From Pirellulaceae bacterium (GTDB lineage Bacteria > Planctomycetota > Planctomycetia > Pirellulales > Pirellulaceae): a stretch of 64,000 bases of DNA. The notes below the pieces were generated by a model. The model worked only from the letters and a program-made list of their open reading frames with translations. It did no database searches and was not told where the DNA came from. Numbering within the stretch: position 1 is the first letter of the stretch; each line of letters starts with the position of its first letter. The position numbers were made by a program, and so were the translations under genes. Shown here in pieces: positions 17,433 through 27,436 of the stretch. The stretch covers positions 558,001 through 622,000 of the forward strand of contig BPJV01000003.1 in NCBI GenBank assembly GCA_026004795.1. The letters are read 5' to 3'.

Positions 17433-19715
17433 ATGGCACATCAACCCACATTATTCGATACCGACCTCCCGCCATGGGAGTTGGATGCGCAAAGCGAATG
17501 CCGCGCGGCCAAGGTCGTCTTCGCCGAACCCCCATTCGGCCCGTTCGATTACCGGGTACCCGACCAGCTGGTCGATCAGGTGCAGCCCGGCGTACGCGTG
17601 CTGGTTCCGCTTGGCAAAGGCAATCGTCAGATCGTCGGTTATTGCGTGGCGGTAGCCACGGTAGCTCAATCGCCTGATGCCTTGAAACCGGTCCTCGAAG
17701 TGGTCGATGACGAGCCGCTGATAACCGCTGGGCTGTTGAAACTGTTGCAGTGGATGAGCCGCTACTACTTGGCACCGTTGGGGCAGGTTATCGAGGCGGC
17801 CGTTCCCACGGGAGTGCGCAGCCAAGCAGGAAGTCGCCTGGTAACGGTCGTGTCGATCAACGAAGAAAAATGCGCCGACGCGGCTTTAGTGGCCTCCCTG
17901 CCCCCCAAGCAGCAACATGTCTTGGCGGTGCTGCGCCAGATCCAACGTCCACTCTCCATCGACCAGTTGCGAGAAGCCGCCAACTGCTCGGCCGGTCCCA
18001 TTCAAGCGCTTCGTAAAAACGGCTTCCTGACCACCGCGCAGCAGCGCATCTTCCGCCACGACCACGCACCGCTGCATCCCCCGCGGCCAACGTCCGTTGC
18101 CCTCAGCGCCGACCAACGCATCGCCCTGAATCACATCCTGACCGCCCTGGACACCAAAGAACACCACACGATTCTCCTGCATGGAGTGACCGGCAGCGGC
18201 AAAACGGAAGTCTACATGCAGGCCATCGAAGAGGTCCTTCGTCATGGCCGACAAGCCATCGTCCTGGTGCCGGAAATCAGCTTAACGCCACAAACGCGGC
18301 AGCGATTCGTCGCCCGCTTTGGCAACGTCGCTGTACTTCACAGCCACTTAAGCGACGTGGACCGCCACACCCAATGGCGAAGGATTCAAGCCGGCGAGGC
18401 CTCGGTCGTCATCGGCCCGCGCAGTGCGATCTTCGCCCCCACGCCCCACCTGGGGTTGATCATTCTCGACGAAGAGCACGAGAATTCGTTCAAACAAGAC
18501 ACGGTTCCTCGGTACCATGCCCGCGACGTGGCATTGCACCGGGCGTACTTGGAGGGCATTCCCCTGGTACTCGGCTCGGCCACCCCCAGCCTGGAATCCT
18601 GGAAGCGAGCCCAGGATGGCGCCTACCGCCTGGCCTCTCTTCCTCGGCGAATTCTCAATCGACCGCTCCCGACAGTGGAGATCGTCGACATGCGACTTCC
18701 GCAAGTCCGATTCCGCAAAGGGGTCATCTCGCGACCGCTGTACGAAGCGGTCGCGGAGGCCCTAAATGGTGACGGGCAGGTAATCCTGCTGCTCAATCGC
18801 CGGGGGTTCGCCACCGCCATCCAATGCCCGGCCTGCGGCCACGTCGTCGCCTGTCCCCACTGCGACCTACCCCTAACCCATCATCGTGACGGCGGAAAAG
18901 CCTGCTGTCATTACTGCGACTTTCAAATGCCCACCCCACCGGTTTGCCCTCAATGCCATCATGCGGAAATTCATTTTGGAGGGGTGGGAACCCAGCGGCT
19001 GGAACAAGAGGCACTTTATCGCTTCCCCGGCATCCAGGTCGCGCGTATGGACAGCGATACCATGCGGCGGCCGGGTAGTCACGAACGCGTACTGCAGGGT
19101 TTTCGTGAGGGAACGACGCGCATTCTGCTCGGCACGCAGATGATCGCCAAAGGACTCGACTTCCCCAATGTCCTGTTGGTGGGAGTGGTCAATGCAGACA
19201 CCGGCTTGCATTTTCCCGATTTTCGCGCGGCCGAGAAAACGTTTCAAATGGTGACGCAAGTAGCGGGGAGAACGGGCCGTGGAGACAAACCTGGCCGCGT
19301 CATTGTACAAACCTGCTCACCGGAGCATTCGGCAATCTCGGCTGCCGTCCACCACGACTACTTGAGCTTCGCTCGGCAGGAGCTGGCCCATCGTCAGCGA
19401 TTTCAGTTTCCACCGTTCGGCTCACTGGCCCGGATCATTTTCCGGGGACCAGAGCAGCGCGTCGTCGAACAGTTCGCCGAGGCCACGGCCAGCAAACTGG
19501 AATCGCTCACCGGCCTCCTTGCCATCGAGGTGCGGATCATCGGCCCGGCGATTTGCCCTCTGGCCAAACTGCGCGGCAACTTCCGCTTCCACCTTCTCGT
19601 CCAGTCCGAGCAGCCGGCCTCGATCAATCGATTGCTGCAGCGAGCCATTGCAGAATTGAAACCACCGGCAGACGTGCAGTTCGTGTGGGACATCGACCCG
19701 GTGGATACGCTTTGA
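17433..19715 (+). CDS. priA: Primosomal protein N' (replication restart helicase PriA)
   Basis: A 760-aa protein matching PriA throughout. The N-terminal 3'-DNA-binding domain includes VVFAEPPFGPFDYRVPDQL. Walker A is GVTGSGKTEV at about 250-260 and Walker B is ILDEEHE at about 343. A zinc-binding insert (about 466-515) has four CxxC pairs, beginning CPACG and ending CPQCH. TRILLGTQMIAKGLDFPNV and QVAGRTGRGDKPGRV are helicase motifs V and VI. PriA reloads the replisome at stalled forks and D-loops. It is slightly longer than the E. coli protein because of an N-terminal extension. It converges on pdxH. Confidence 0.97.
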   Translation: MAHQPTLFDTDLPPWELDAQSECRAAKVVFAEPPFGPFDYRVPDQLVDQVQPGVRVLVPLGKGNRQIVGYCVAVATVAQSPDALKPVLEVVDDEPLITAGLLKLLQWMSRYYLAPLGQVIEAAVPTGVRSQAGSRLVTVVSINEEKCADAALVASLPPKQQHVLAVLRQIQRPLSIDQLREAANCSAGPIQALRKNGFLTTAQQRIFRHDHAPLHPPRPTSVALSADQRIALNHILTALDTKEHHTILLHGVTGSGKTEVYMQAIEEVLRHGRQAIVLVPEISLTPQTRQRFVARFGNVAVLHSHLSDVDRHTQWRRIQAGEASVVIGPRSAIFAPTPHLGLIILDEEHENSFKQDTVPRYHARDVALHRAYLEGIPLVLGSATPSLESWKRAQDGAYRLASLPRRILNRPLPTVEIVDMRLPQVRFRKGVISRPLYEAVAEALNGDGQVILLLNRRGFATAIQCPACGHVVACPHCDLPLTHHRDGGKACCHYCDFQMPTPPVCPQCHHAEIHFGGVGTQRLEQEALYRFPGIQVARMDSDTMRRPGSHERVLQGFREGTTRILLGTQMIAKGLDFPNVLLVGVVNADTGLHFPDFRAAEKTFQMVTQVAGRTGRGDKPGRVIVQTCSPEHSAISAAVHHDYLSFARQELAHRQRFQFPPFGSLARIIFRGPEQRVVEQFAEATASKLESLTGLLAIEVRIIGPAICPLAKLRGNFRFHLLVQSEQPASINRLLQRAIAELKPPADVQFVWDIDPVDTL

Positions 19716-19738
19716 GCTTCGCCCACAACAATCGTGTC

Positions 19739-19766
19739 CGCTGAGGGAAAAACGCTGAGGGAAAAA
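19739..19766. repeat. 14-bp tandem duplication between priA and pdxH
   Basis: CGCTGAGGGAAAAA occurs twice head to tail at 19739-19752 and 19753-19766, just beyond the priA stop. A GGCGGCCGCC palindrome follows at 19777-19786. It probably arose by replication slippage in the convergent intergenic region; I see no function. Confidence 0.7.
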
Positions 19767-19804
19767 CACTGCCTCCGGCGGCCGCCCGCCCCAGCCGCAC
19801 GGTT

Positions 19805-20449
19805 TTACGGAGCCAACCGCCGACGCTCCCACCGGTCCCCGTCGAGATAGTAGAGGACGCGGTCATGGAGTCGGCTGGGGCGTCCTTGCCAGAACTCGAC
19901 CCTCTTCGGGCAAAGAACATATCCTCCCCAATACGGCGGGCGAGGTATTTCGCGATCCGCGTATTCCATCTTCAATTGCTCAGCCCGCTGCACGAGCTCC
20001 TCCACCGACTCGATCTCTCGTGATTGCGGGCTGACGATCGCCCCCAATTGGCTTTCTCGCGGACGAGCATGAAAATAGGTGTCACTGATGGTGTCCTCCG
20101 TCTTCTTGATCACCCCCTCGACGCGCACCTGCCGCGCATCGTATGGCCAATAAAAGACGAGGGCGCCGTAGGGATTGACGGAAATCTGCTGCGCCTTGGC
20201 CGATTCGTAGTTGGTGAAGAACGCAAAACCGTCCTCGGACACCTGCTTCAATAACACGACCCTCGCCGACACCCGGCCTTCGCGGTCCGCCGTGGCGAGC
20301 GTCATGGCGTTGGGCTCGAACCAGTCGGCGGGATTCGCCTGCAACGCCTCTCGAAACCACAATAAAAATTGCGAGATTGGTTCGTCAAGCATCTGACGAA
20401 TGTCAAGGGCTGAACCTTGATAGTCCCTGCGCAAATCGTGAAACTCCAT
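19805..20449 (-). CDS. pdxH: Pyridoxamine/pyridoxine 5'-phosphate oxidase
   Basis: The start is placed at the ATG at 20449 (MEFHDLRRDYQG), which fits the family N-terminus; the track ORF is 24 codons longer. The 214-aa product contains RVSARVVLLKQ (substrate and FMN-binding region) and FFTNYESAKAQQI. Its C-terminal signature VEFWQGRPSRLHDR matches the PdxH pattern exactly, and the protein ends RRLAP as usual. The enzyme uses FMN and oxygen to oxidise pyridoxamine or pyridoxine phosphate to pyridoxal phosphate. It appears to be a single gene, convergent with priA and divergent from the YqgE-type gene. Confidence 0.95.
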   Translation of the reverse strand: MEFHDLRRDYQGSALDIRQMLDEPISQFLLWFREALQANPADWFEPNAMTLATADREGRVSARVVLLKQVSEDGFAFFTNYESAKAQQISVNPYGALVFYWPYDARQVRVEGVIKKTEDTISDTYFHARPRESQLGAIVSPQSREIESVEELVQRAEQLKMEYADREIPRPPYWGGYVLCPKRVEFWQGRPSRLHDRVLYYLDGDRWERRRLAP

Positions 20450-20616
20450 CAAATGGCCCCTCCGCAACTGGCATTTGACTAACGTTGTCGGCTCCGAGAT
20501 TGGCACGCATATTGCACTCAAGGTGTTCCCCTAGGCGGCCGAGTCGCGCCGCATGCCAACCTGGCAGGAATTGGTGTTAACGATACCGCGATATCGCGTA
20601 CCGGACAGGGGGCACG

Positions 20617-21222
20617 ATGAATCCGACGAAGACCCATCGCTTCACCGTGACCGACGGATTTAGTCTTGAGGGGCAACTGCTGGTGGCTACCCCCAAGTGG
20701 GAACACGCCACGTTCGGCCGGACGGTTTGTTACGTGATTCACCACGGCAGTCAGGGAAGCCTCGGAGTGATCCTGAATCGCACGGCCGGCCACCACATGG
20801 CTGCCGCGTTATCCGGCATGCTCGAGGGCACTTCGCGTCAAAACCTGGTCGGTAACCTCTACCTTGGCGGTCCCAATCCGGGGCCGGTGGTTGCCATCCA
20901 TCGGGTCGAAGAACACGCGGAATTCGCGAGCCATGAAGGAATTTGTTTTACTGCCAGCCTCGGCAAACTCCGCCAACTTCTCGGACACCACTCGCCAGCA
21001 TCCGGCCAGTTGAAGGTGGTAGTTGGCCAAGCCCAATGGGGCCCTGGACAACTCGACGCGCAGTTGGCCGGAGGATGCTGGTTGGTCTTGCCCGCGATCC
21101 CCCAATTGGTCTTCGCCGATAGCGAGCGGATGTGGAGCATCGGTGTGCGGGAGGCAGGAAATCGATTTCTCGCCAACCTGGTAGGAAGCCGTATCCTGCC
21201 GCCGCATTGCGAGTACAATTGA
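20617..21222 (+). CDS. YqgE/AlgH family (UPF0301) protein
   Basis: A 201-aa protein with the family's N-terminal LEGQLLVATPKW and FGRTVCYVIHH. The GSLGVILNRT motif follows, then NLYLGGPNPGPV and a C-terminal half with VGQAQWGPGQLDAQL. The ATG at 20617 follows a GGGGG tract. Members are widespread single-domain cytosolic proteins; AlgH was linked to alginate regulation in Pseudomonas, but the biochemical role is unresolved. It precedes a cold-shock-domain-like gene in the same direction by about 80 bp, so the two may be cotranscribed. Confidence 0.92.
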   Translation: MNPTKTHRFTVTDGFSLEGQLLVATPKWEHATFGRTVCYVIHHGSQGSLGVILNRTAGHHMAAALSGMLEGTSRQNLVGNLYLGGPNPGPVVAIHRVEEHAEFASHEGICFTASLGKLRQLLGHHSPASGQLKVVVGQAQWGPGQLDAQLAGGCWLVLPAIPQLVFADSERMWSIGVREAGNRFLANLVGSRILPPHCEYN

Positions 21223-21305
21223 GGTTCCCGAAAAACGTCGATCGCTAAATTGCTGCCCCCGCTTTATTACACCCAGAAAACCCCAACAACGGAATCGCTC
21301 GCGAA

Positions 21306-21680
21306 ATGCGCGTCGGCACGATCGTAAAACTATTGCCAGATCGAAAAATCGGCTTCATCCGTTCGGAGGGGTTGCGCGAGGACGTTTTTTTTCATCTTTC
21401 TCAGGTCGAAAACCTGCGTGTGCGGACCTTGCGTGAAGGGGATGAGCTTCAATTCGAGATCGACGAGCTTGCTCGATTGGAGAAACGACCTCTACGGGCG
21501 ACGCGCGTCGTGTGGCCCGACCGCCCCCTTACGCGACGGCTGAAGGTGACCGAAGCCCCCCATTTGCATGCCCAACACCACCCTCGCGCTCGGCAACGCC
21601 GTCCCGTTTGGCGTCGCCGCCAAGATCCATCCGTAGGCGAGCAATCCCAAGGCCACCCGCTCGATCCGGACAACGAATGA
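21306..21680 (+). CDS. Cold-shock-domain-like nucleic-acid-binding protein with basic tail
   Basis: A 124-aa protein. Residues 1-70 follow the cold-shock (OB-fold) pattern: VGTIVKLLPDRKIGFIRSEG, then EDVFFHLSQVENLRV and GDELQFEIDE. The usual KGFGFI is here KIGFIR, a divergent RNP1, and DVFFHLS is the RNP2-like element. The remaining 55 residues are rich in Arg, His and Pro, are disordered, and may add electrostatic RNA binding. Family members bind single-stranded RNA or DNA. It follows the YqgE-type gene in the same direction. The tail differs in composition from the domain, so the exact 3' end deserves checking. Confidence 0.75.
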   Translation: MRVGTIVKLLPDRKIGFIRSEGLREDVFFHLSQVENLRVRTLREGDELQFEIDELARLEKRPLRATRVVWPDRPLTRRLKVTEAPHLHAQHHPRARQRRPVWRRRQDPSVGEQSQGHPLDPDNE

Positions 21681-21892
21681 GCGCAAGCCGACGGCCGGAC
21701 CTCTCAGGATCTCCTCCCGTCGCCGGTCAGCACCTCTCTCCTCGCCGCTCAGACGCCGTCCAGAGCGACTGCCCCCAAGCGCGCCGACGGCCGCGGCAAC
21801 GCGCAAACAGCCGCGGCAACTCAGCTCACGCCGGACGCCGACGCGCGGTCCATGCCGGGCTTCAGAACTCGAGCGCCAAGCGGTGGCATGAT

Positions 21893-22126
21893 TTAGCTTG
21901 AGCCTTCATTTCCGTGCTTGCCCTTGGTGACCGCCGACTTAAATTCCTGTGCGGTAAGTTGGCACAGTTGGTACCCCAGCTCTTCGATCTCTCGAAAGGT
22001 CAGCTCTTTGCCCGGGCCATCGGCGCCTAGTTGCTGCTGGGCAAACAATTCGGCCAACTCTTCCATCTTGTGCTGAATCTGTTGTTCGATCGACGACCGT
22101 TGATTGTTTTGATCGAAACCCTCCAT
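21893..22126 (-). CDS. Small hypothetical protein with coiled-coil character
   Basis: A 77-aa protein with a good ribosome-binding site (GAGGAG) upstream of the ATG at 22126. It has acidic, Gln-rich, strongly helical composition: SSIEQQIQHKMEELAELFAQQQL, then FREIEELGYQLCQLTAQEF. There is no signal peptide or membrane segment, so it is likely cytosolic and possibly an oligomer. I do not recognise the family. It stands alone between the cold-shock-like gene, which converges on it, and nusA, which diverges from it. Coding character is good and the alternative frames are poor, so it is probably a real gene. Confidence 0.65.
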   Translation of the reverse strand: MEGFDQNNQRSSIEQQIQHKMEELAELFAQQQLGADGPGKELTFREIEELGYQLCQLTAQEFKSAVTKGKHGNEGSS

Positions 22127-22553
22127 GCCTCATTTCTCCTCAGTCGCATCTAGATTAACTTGTGCCCAAGCTTCATGGTGCCGGCTTCAACCGCGCACCG
22201 CTTCGCATTCATCGTGCCCATCAACACCAGACCAACCCGTCCTGCGTATTGAGCTTCATGCACTCGTCGTTGCAGATAAGCTTGAGTTTGCGTTGACAGG
22301 CGAGAAAGCCGGTTATACGATGTTGTCAGAAAACTGACTGAATTCAACCTGGGGAGGGTTGTTTTGTCGGCCGAATTCCAATTTTGGTGCTGAATCGCGG
22401 CGCAGTAATCGCGATAGATAGGGTGGTTATCGGCATCAAGCCTCGCTGGCGCTCTTGACTAAGCGGCGCCCCGTCGGTCTGGAAGTTACCGGCCGTGGGC
22501 TGCCCTCTGACAAGTCACGCAATGTAAACTCTCTCACGGCCAGTGAGCGAAGC
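22127..22553. other. Divergent intergenic region upstream of nusA
   Basis: About 430 bp with no convincing gene. A 65-aa minus-strand ORF (22150-22347) has no domain or ribosome-binding site. A short inverted repeat, ATCGCG (22394-22399) with CGCGAT (22410-22415), precedes nusA and could be part of its promoter or leader. The rimP gene that often precedes nusA is not present here. Confidence 0.5.
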
Positions 22554-24212
22554 ATGAATCCAAACGAAATCCTGCGTTTAGTAGACGGTCTCCACCGCGA
22601 AAAACACATCGACACCGAAGTTGTCTTCTCGGCGATCGAGTCGGCGTTGGTGACTGCGCTGCGGAAATTCCGAGGCGAGGACGCTGATATCCACGTCTCC
22701 ATCGACCGCAAATCGGGTGAGATCACGGCGCGCGTCGATGACGACGTGCTTGATCAAACGGTCATCGGTCGCATCGGAGCCCAGACGGCGAAACAAGTCA
22801 TAATCCAAAAGATCAAGGAAGCGGAGCGCGACGCCCTACTGGCCGAGTTCCAGGATCAGGTGGGAGAACTGGTTACCGGCACGGTCCAGCGCAATGACCG
22901 TGGTGTAACCATCGTGCAAGTTGGCAACGTCGAAGCGATCTTGCCGCGTAGTGAGCAGATCTCCGGCGAGTCCTACCACCATGGCGATCGCGTCAAGGCG
23001 ATCATTTACGAGGTGAAAGCTGCTGGGAACCGCGTTAAGGTGATCCTCAGTCGCACCAAGCCGCAGCTGGTGCAACGGCTCTTCGAACAGGAGATCCCGG
23101 AGATCGCTGAAGGGGTGATCGAGATCAAGGCGATCAGTCGCGAGCCTGGGCAGCGGAGTAAAGTGGCCGTGACCAGCTCCGACCAGCGGGTCGATTGTGT
23201 GGGCGCGTGTGTGGGGGTACGCGGCAATCGCATCAAGAACATCACCAGCGAACTGGCCGGTGAACGGATCGACATCGTTCGCTGGAGCCCTGATCCGATG
23301 GAATTAATCCCTGCGGCATTGCAACCGGCCGAGGTGGACCAGGTCCTGCTGTGCGACATGATCGGTCGCGCCATCGTCCTGGTCAAAGACGACCAGCTTT
23401 CGCAAGCCATCGGCAAATACGGACAGAATGTGCGGTTGGCCAGCAAACTGGTCGGCTGGGACATTGAAATCATGACGGCCGAAGAGCTGGAGGATCAGAT
23501 CGACCGTGCGATCAACGCATTCATGGCCTTGGAGGGAATGACCGACGAACTGGCTCAGCGTTTGGTGGAGCAAGGCTACCTGTCCTACGACGACTTGTCG
23601 GTGATCGAACCGGAAGCATTAATGGAAATGGGCGGGTTGACTGAAGAGCAGGTCGATTTGATTGTCGAACAGGCCGACGAGCGTGCCGAGGAAGCCGAAC
23701 GGATCGCGGCTGAAGAAAAACGACTGAAGAAGGAGCGGGCGGCGATCGAGCGCATGGCGGCAGAGAATCCGGCCATGGCTTCGGCGCTGGAAGCGGCTCA
23801 GCAAGCCCAAGCCGGCGATTCGACCTCCCCTGACGCTGCGAGCACTCCTGACCAGGCCGCCAGTGTGGACCAGTCGCCCGAAGAAGATGGCACGCCGGCT
23901 GCGGAGCTGCCGGCAGAGGAGCAGGCCGAAGCGTCACCGACGGCGTCCAACCAGACGCAGGTAGCGCCGGCTGCCCAACCAGCGACGGTTCAACCACCCG
24001 GGGAGAATGCTCCGCCCCCGCCTGCTGCGGACGGAAATATCCCCGAGCAGGATGATGCGCAAGAGGGAACGAGTTCCCCGACGATAGCAGAATCACCAGA
24101 AAACGATTCCGCCGTATCGGAATCGGAACAAGTGCCGGCGGAGGCGACTTCGACGGCCAACAGTACCCAAGAGGAAGCCATGGATAAGACGAATGCAACC
24201 GATCAGAACTGA
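22554..24212 (+). CDS. nusA: Transcription termination/antitermination factor NusA with long acidic tail
   Basis: The start is placed at the ATG at 22554 (MNPNEILRLVDGLHREKHID), the normal NusA N-terminus; the track adds 33 codons. The product is 552 aa: an RNA-polymerase-binding N-domain (1-125), an S1 domain (about 135-200) with GTVQRNDRGVTIVQVG, and two KH domains (about 225-350) with CVGVRGNRIKNI and QAIGKYGQNVRLASKL. A helix-hairpin-helix region (about 370-420) follows, then some 130 residues of Ala/Pro/Glu/Gln-rich disordered tail. NusA modulates pausing, termination and antitermination. The tail is an unusual extension relative to E. coli. It lies upstream of infB, as in most bacteria. 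Confidence 0.96.
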   Translation: MNPNEILRLVDGLHREKHIDTEVVFSAIESALVTALRKFRGEDADIHVSIDRKSGEITARVDDDVLDQTVIGRIGAQTAKQVIIQKIKEAERDALLAEFQDQVGELVTGTVQRNDRGVTIVQVGNVEAILPRSEQISGESYHHGDRVKAIIYEVKAAGNRVKVILSRTKPQLVQRLFEQEIPEIAEGVIEIKAISREPGQRSKVAVTSSDQRVDCVGACVGVRGNRIKNITSELAGERIDIVRWSPDPMELIPAALQPAEVDQVLLCDMIGRAIVLVKDDQLSQAIGKYGQNVRLASKLVGWDIEIMTAEELEDQIDRAINAFMALEGMTDELAQRLVEQGYLSYDDLSVIEPEALMEMGGLTEEQVDLIVEQADERAEEAERIAAEEKRLKKERAAIERMAAENPAMASALEAAQQAQAGDSTSPDAASTPDQAASVDQSPEEDGTPAAELPAEEQAEASPTASNQTQVAPAAQPATVQPPGENAPPPPAADGNIPEQDDAQEGTSSPTIAESPENDSAVSESEQVPAEATSTANSTQEEAMDKTNATDQN

Positions 24213-24510
24213 GGCGACGTCCTCGATCAGTGCGAACTCGTCACGTGAAAACCAATGCGTGAGGGGGTCGAACTGGGCGACGAGGGAAGCGAAGAAGACT
24301 CTGATCGGAATCAGCGAAACTGCCGGCGTTTTCTCCTTTGAGGGAGAATGCGGGATAGTGAACCTGGTTTCCCACATGGGCCTCCCGGCCTCGCGGGGGC
24401 GGCCCATGTAACGCGACGCTGCGTATGCACGAGCAATGGCAGTGTCGCGGGGTACTGAGAATGACCGAAACCGCGACATGGCCATTTTTACTTGTTAGGA
24501 ATTGTTGCAC
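24213..24510. other. nusA-infB spacer with three inverted repeats
   Basis: About 300 bp with no gene. It holds CTGAT/ATCAG (24301-24314), TTCTCC/GGAGAA (24331-24348) and a longer hairpin, ACATGGGCC (24374-24382) with GGCCCATGT (24401-24409), ahead of the infB ribosome-binding site. It could act as a processing site, an attenuator or an infB leader. Confidence 0.5.
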
Positions 24511-27351
24511 GTGCCAAAACGTATTTACGCGTTCGCGAAAGAACTGGGGATGGATAGCAAAGAGCTTGTTGCTCTTTGCGAGAAGGTAGGTATCAAGAAC
24601 AAAGGGTCGGCGCTAGCTAGCCTCGACGACGAGGAGATACAGCGCATCGAGAAACACTTGGCCCAAGCCAAGCAGCCGGCCGAACAGTCGGCGTCCACCG
24701 CGCCCAAGCCTCGCGTGGAAGCTCCCGTCCGTACTGCCCCATTGACCGGTAGGGGGGGACTGGGGAGCAAGCCGCCTGTCATTCCCACCCGCCGCTCCTC
24801 GAAAGCAGCCCAATCGTCTCCCCCAGCGGCCGAGCAAACCGCCCCTTCGCCCGCGGCCAGCGAACCGCCAGCTCCTCCGGCAACTCCTACGGAGCCGGCG
24901 GAGGAAGCCATCACGGCGAAAGCCGATGCGGCCCCGGCGGCTGCGACCAGCGAAAGCAGCGCCGGTTCCGAACCGGTACGAAAACCCATCTCCCGTGATG
25001 ATTATGTTCCTCCGCCCTCGGCCGTCGCCAAAGGTCGGGTGCGCAGCCTCGACATGCGGCGTCCCAAGAGCGATAGCGATGCCAAACCGGCCGAACGCAA
25101 ACGGCCTGCCAAACGGGAACCTATCATCAAGGTAGCGCGCGTCCCCACCGCCGATCTGCCCCCTGTCCCCCCAACCAAGAAGGACGAACCGGCTCCCCAA
25201 CGGCCGGAAATTCGCTTCACCAAAGAGGACATTAGCGGCCAGAAGAAGGGCATGAAAGCCTCGCTGGAGCGACTCGAGGAGCAAAACGAGCGGGAGAAGG
25301 AGCGCCGCCGTGGCATGCCGTCTGCTACCGCCCCCGGTGGCTTGAAGGGTTTCAAGGACGCCGCCGACAAGAAACGGGGACGCCACCGGGAGGAGGACGA
25401 AGACGAGCGGGAAGGCAAGAAGCGTGCTGCCAGCTTGGCGGCCACTCGTGCGGAGCGGCGCAAGCGAGGCAAAGACCTGCTCGAGGAAGAGGAACGCCAA
25501 CCAGCACGTTCCTACAAACGGATCGTCCGCAAAGGCACCAACACGGCTGCTCCGAGGAAGGAGAAAGCCGTTCTGGAGTTGCCTTGTACGGTGCGCAGCT
25601 TTTCGGAAGCGGCCGGTGTTCCCGCCGGCAAGGTGCTCGCCACGCTGATGCAAATGGGCCAGATGCTCAACATCAACGCCAACCTGGACGTGGAATTGGC
25701 GGAACTGCTCGCCCTGGAGTTGGGAGTGGAACTCGAGTTCAAACAACCCAAGTCGCTCGAAGAAGCTGTCATCGAGGAGCTCGAGAACATGCAGGATCCG
25801 CCCGATAAACTCGTCCCCCGGCCACCGGTGATCACCTTCTTGGGACACGTCGACCACGGTAAGACGTCCCTTCTAGACGCCATCATCGGCACGCGCGTCG
25901 TCGATAAGGAGGCCGGAGGCATTACGCAACACATCCGGGCTTACCAAGTGGAAAAAGACGGCAAAGCCATTTCCTTCGTCGACACGCCGGGACACGAAGC
26001 ATTTACGGAGATGAGAGCCCGCGGAGCCAATGTGACGGACATCGCCGTGTTGGTCATCGCTGCCGATGACGGCATCATGCCTCAGACGGAAGAAGCGATC
26101 AGCCACGCCAAGGCGGCCGGCGTACCGATCGTGGTGGCACTGAACAAGATCGATCTGCCGGGCGTCGATACGACGCGCGTGTTGACCCAATTGACCGAAC
26201 ACGAATTGACGCCCAGCGAATGGGGAGGTGATGTCGAGGTCGTCCGCACCAGCGCCCTCACTGGCGAAGGATTGGACGATCTGCTGGACACGGTGCTGAC
26301 GGTCGCTGAATTGCACGAGTACCGCGCCAACCCCGACCGCCCGGCCATCGGCGTGTGCCTCGAAGCGCAGCAGGAGGCCGAACGAGGTGTGGTCGCCAAA
26401 CTGATCGTCAAGAATGGCACGCTTCATGTCGGCGATGTGGTCGTCTGTGGAACCAGCTATGGACGGGTCAAGGCGATGTACGACGCGCTCGATCCAAGCA
26501 AACAGCTGGAGAAAGCCGGCCCGTCCTGTCCGGCCAATGTTATCGGCTTGGAATCTCCCCCTGAGGCGGGTGAGAAGTTCTACGTGCTCGAGGACATCGC
26601 CCAGGCGCGGGAAATCGCCGAGGCGCGTTTCGAACATTCGCGTGCCCAATCGTTGGCCGGTAGCTCTCCCAAGGTCTCCTTCGAGCGATTTCAGGACTTG
26701 CTCGTGTCCGGCCGCTTGGGCCAACAGGAGGAAAAGGTCGAACTCAATCTCATCCTACGTGCCGATACGCGTGGCAGCTTGGAGGCCATTGAGAAGGAAC
26801 TGAGCAAGATCGACCATCCGGAGGTGGAAATCCGTATCCTGCAAAAGAGCGTCGGAGGGATTACGGTTGGCGACGTCACCCTGGCCCATGCCTCCGAAGC
26901 GGTGATCGTCGGTTTCAATGTCATCCCCGATGAACAGGCTAGAGCGTTGGCCGAGGAGAGACATGTCGAGATTCGCCGCTACGACATCATCTATCAGTTG
27001 GCCGAAGACATCAAAGCTTTGATCGAAGGGCGTCTGAAGCCCGAAGAGCGTATTGTCGAATTGGGGCGTGCGTTGGTCAAACAGGTCTTCAATATCTCGC
27101 GCGTGGGAACCGTTGCCGGTTGCTTGGTTGCTCAGGGGTCCATCCAGCGCGGATGCCGCATCCGTGTTCACCGCGATGGCCGCACCATCGGCGATTACCC
27201 GCTCGAGTCGCTCAAACGGCACAAAGAGGACGTCAAGGAGGTGCCACGAGGCATGGAGTGTGGCATCCGGCTGGCCGGATTCAACGACTTGAAACCCGAT
27301 GATGTCCTGGAGGCCTACAAGGTCGAAGAAGTCGCTCGAAAACTCGATTGA
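24511..27351 (+). CDS. infB: Translation initiation factor IF-2
   Basis: I choose the GTG at 24511 (AGGA ten bases upstream, product beginning [12 protein letters not shown]) over the track's TTG at 24502. The 946-aa product has an N-terminal IF2_N domain, then about 300 residues of Ala/Pro- and Lys/Arg/Glu-rich disordered linker. A second IF2_N-like domain (about 350-410) precedes the GTPase domain from about 440: [21 protein letters not shown] and the SALTGEG loop. EF-Tu-like and C-terminal domains follow. IF-2 positions initiator fMet-tRNA on the 30S subunit and promotes subunit joining. It is followed by rbfA, the usual partner in ribosome biogenesis operons. Confidence 0.97.
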   Translation: MPKRIYAFAKELGMDSKELVALCEKVGIKNKGSALASLDDEEIQRIEKHLAQAKQPAEQSASTAPKPRVEAPVRTAPLTGRGGLGSKPPVIPTRRSSKAAQSSPPAAEQTAPSPAASEPPAPPATPTEPAEEAITAKADAAPAAATSESSAGSEPVRKPISRDDYVPPPSAVAKGRVRSLDMRRPKSDSDAKPAERKRPAKREPIIKVARVPTADLPPVPPTKKDEPAPQRPEIRFTKEDISGQKKGMKASLERLEEQNEREKERRRGMPSATAPGGLKGFKDAADKKRGRHREEDEDEREGKKRAASLAATRAERRKRGKDLLEEEERQPARSYKRIVRKGTNTAAPRKEKAVLELPCTVRSFSEAAGVPAGKVLATLMQMGQMLNINANLDVELAELLALELGVELEFKQPKSLEEAVIEELENMQDPPDKLVPRPPVITFLGHVDHGKTSLLDAIIGTRVVDKEAGGITQHIRAYQVEKDGKAISFVDTPGHEAFTEMRARGANVTDIAVLVIAADDGIMPQTEEAISHAKAAGVPIVVALNKIDLPGVDTTRVLTQLTEHELTPSEWGGDVEVVRTSALTGEGLDDLLDTVLTVAELHEYRANPDRPAIGVCLEAQQEAERGVVAKLIVKNGTLHVGDVVVCGTSYGRVKAMYDALDPSKQLEKAGPSCPANVIGLESPPEAGEKFYVLEDIAQAREIAEARFEHSRAQSLAGSSPKVSFERFQDLLVSGRLGQQEEKVELNLILRADTRGSLEAIEKELSKIDHPEVEIRILQKSVGGITVGDVTLAHASEAVIVGFNVIPDEQARALAEERHVEIRRYDIIYQLAEDIKALIEGRLKPEERIVELGRALVKQVFNISRVGTVAGCLVAQGSIQRGCRIRVHRDGRTIGDYPLESLKRHKEDVKEVPRGMECGIRLAGFNDLKPDDVLEAYKVEEVARKLD

Positions 27352-27436
27352 TTTACTTTTCCCGGGGTAACGATGAGCTACGTATCTATGCACCGCTGGC
27401 TAGATACTTGACGACACCATGGCGAGGTAAGGCGGA

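Noticed and set aside
22150-22347. 65-aa minus-strand ORF upstream of nusA
   Set aside because: No ribosome-binding site or recognisable feature; I describe the region as intergenic.
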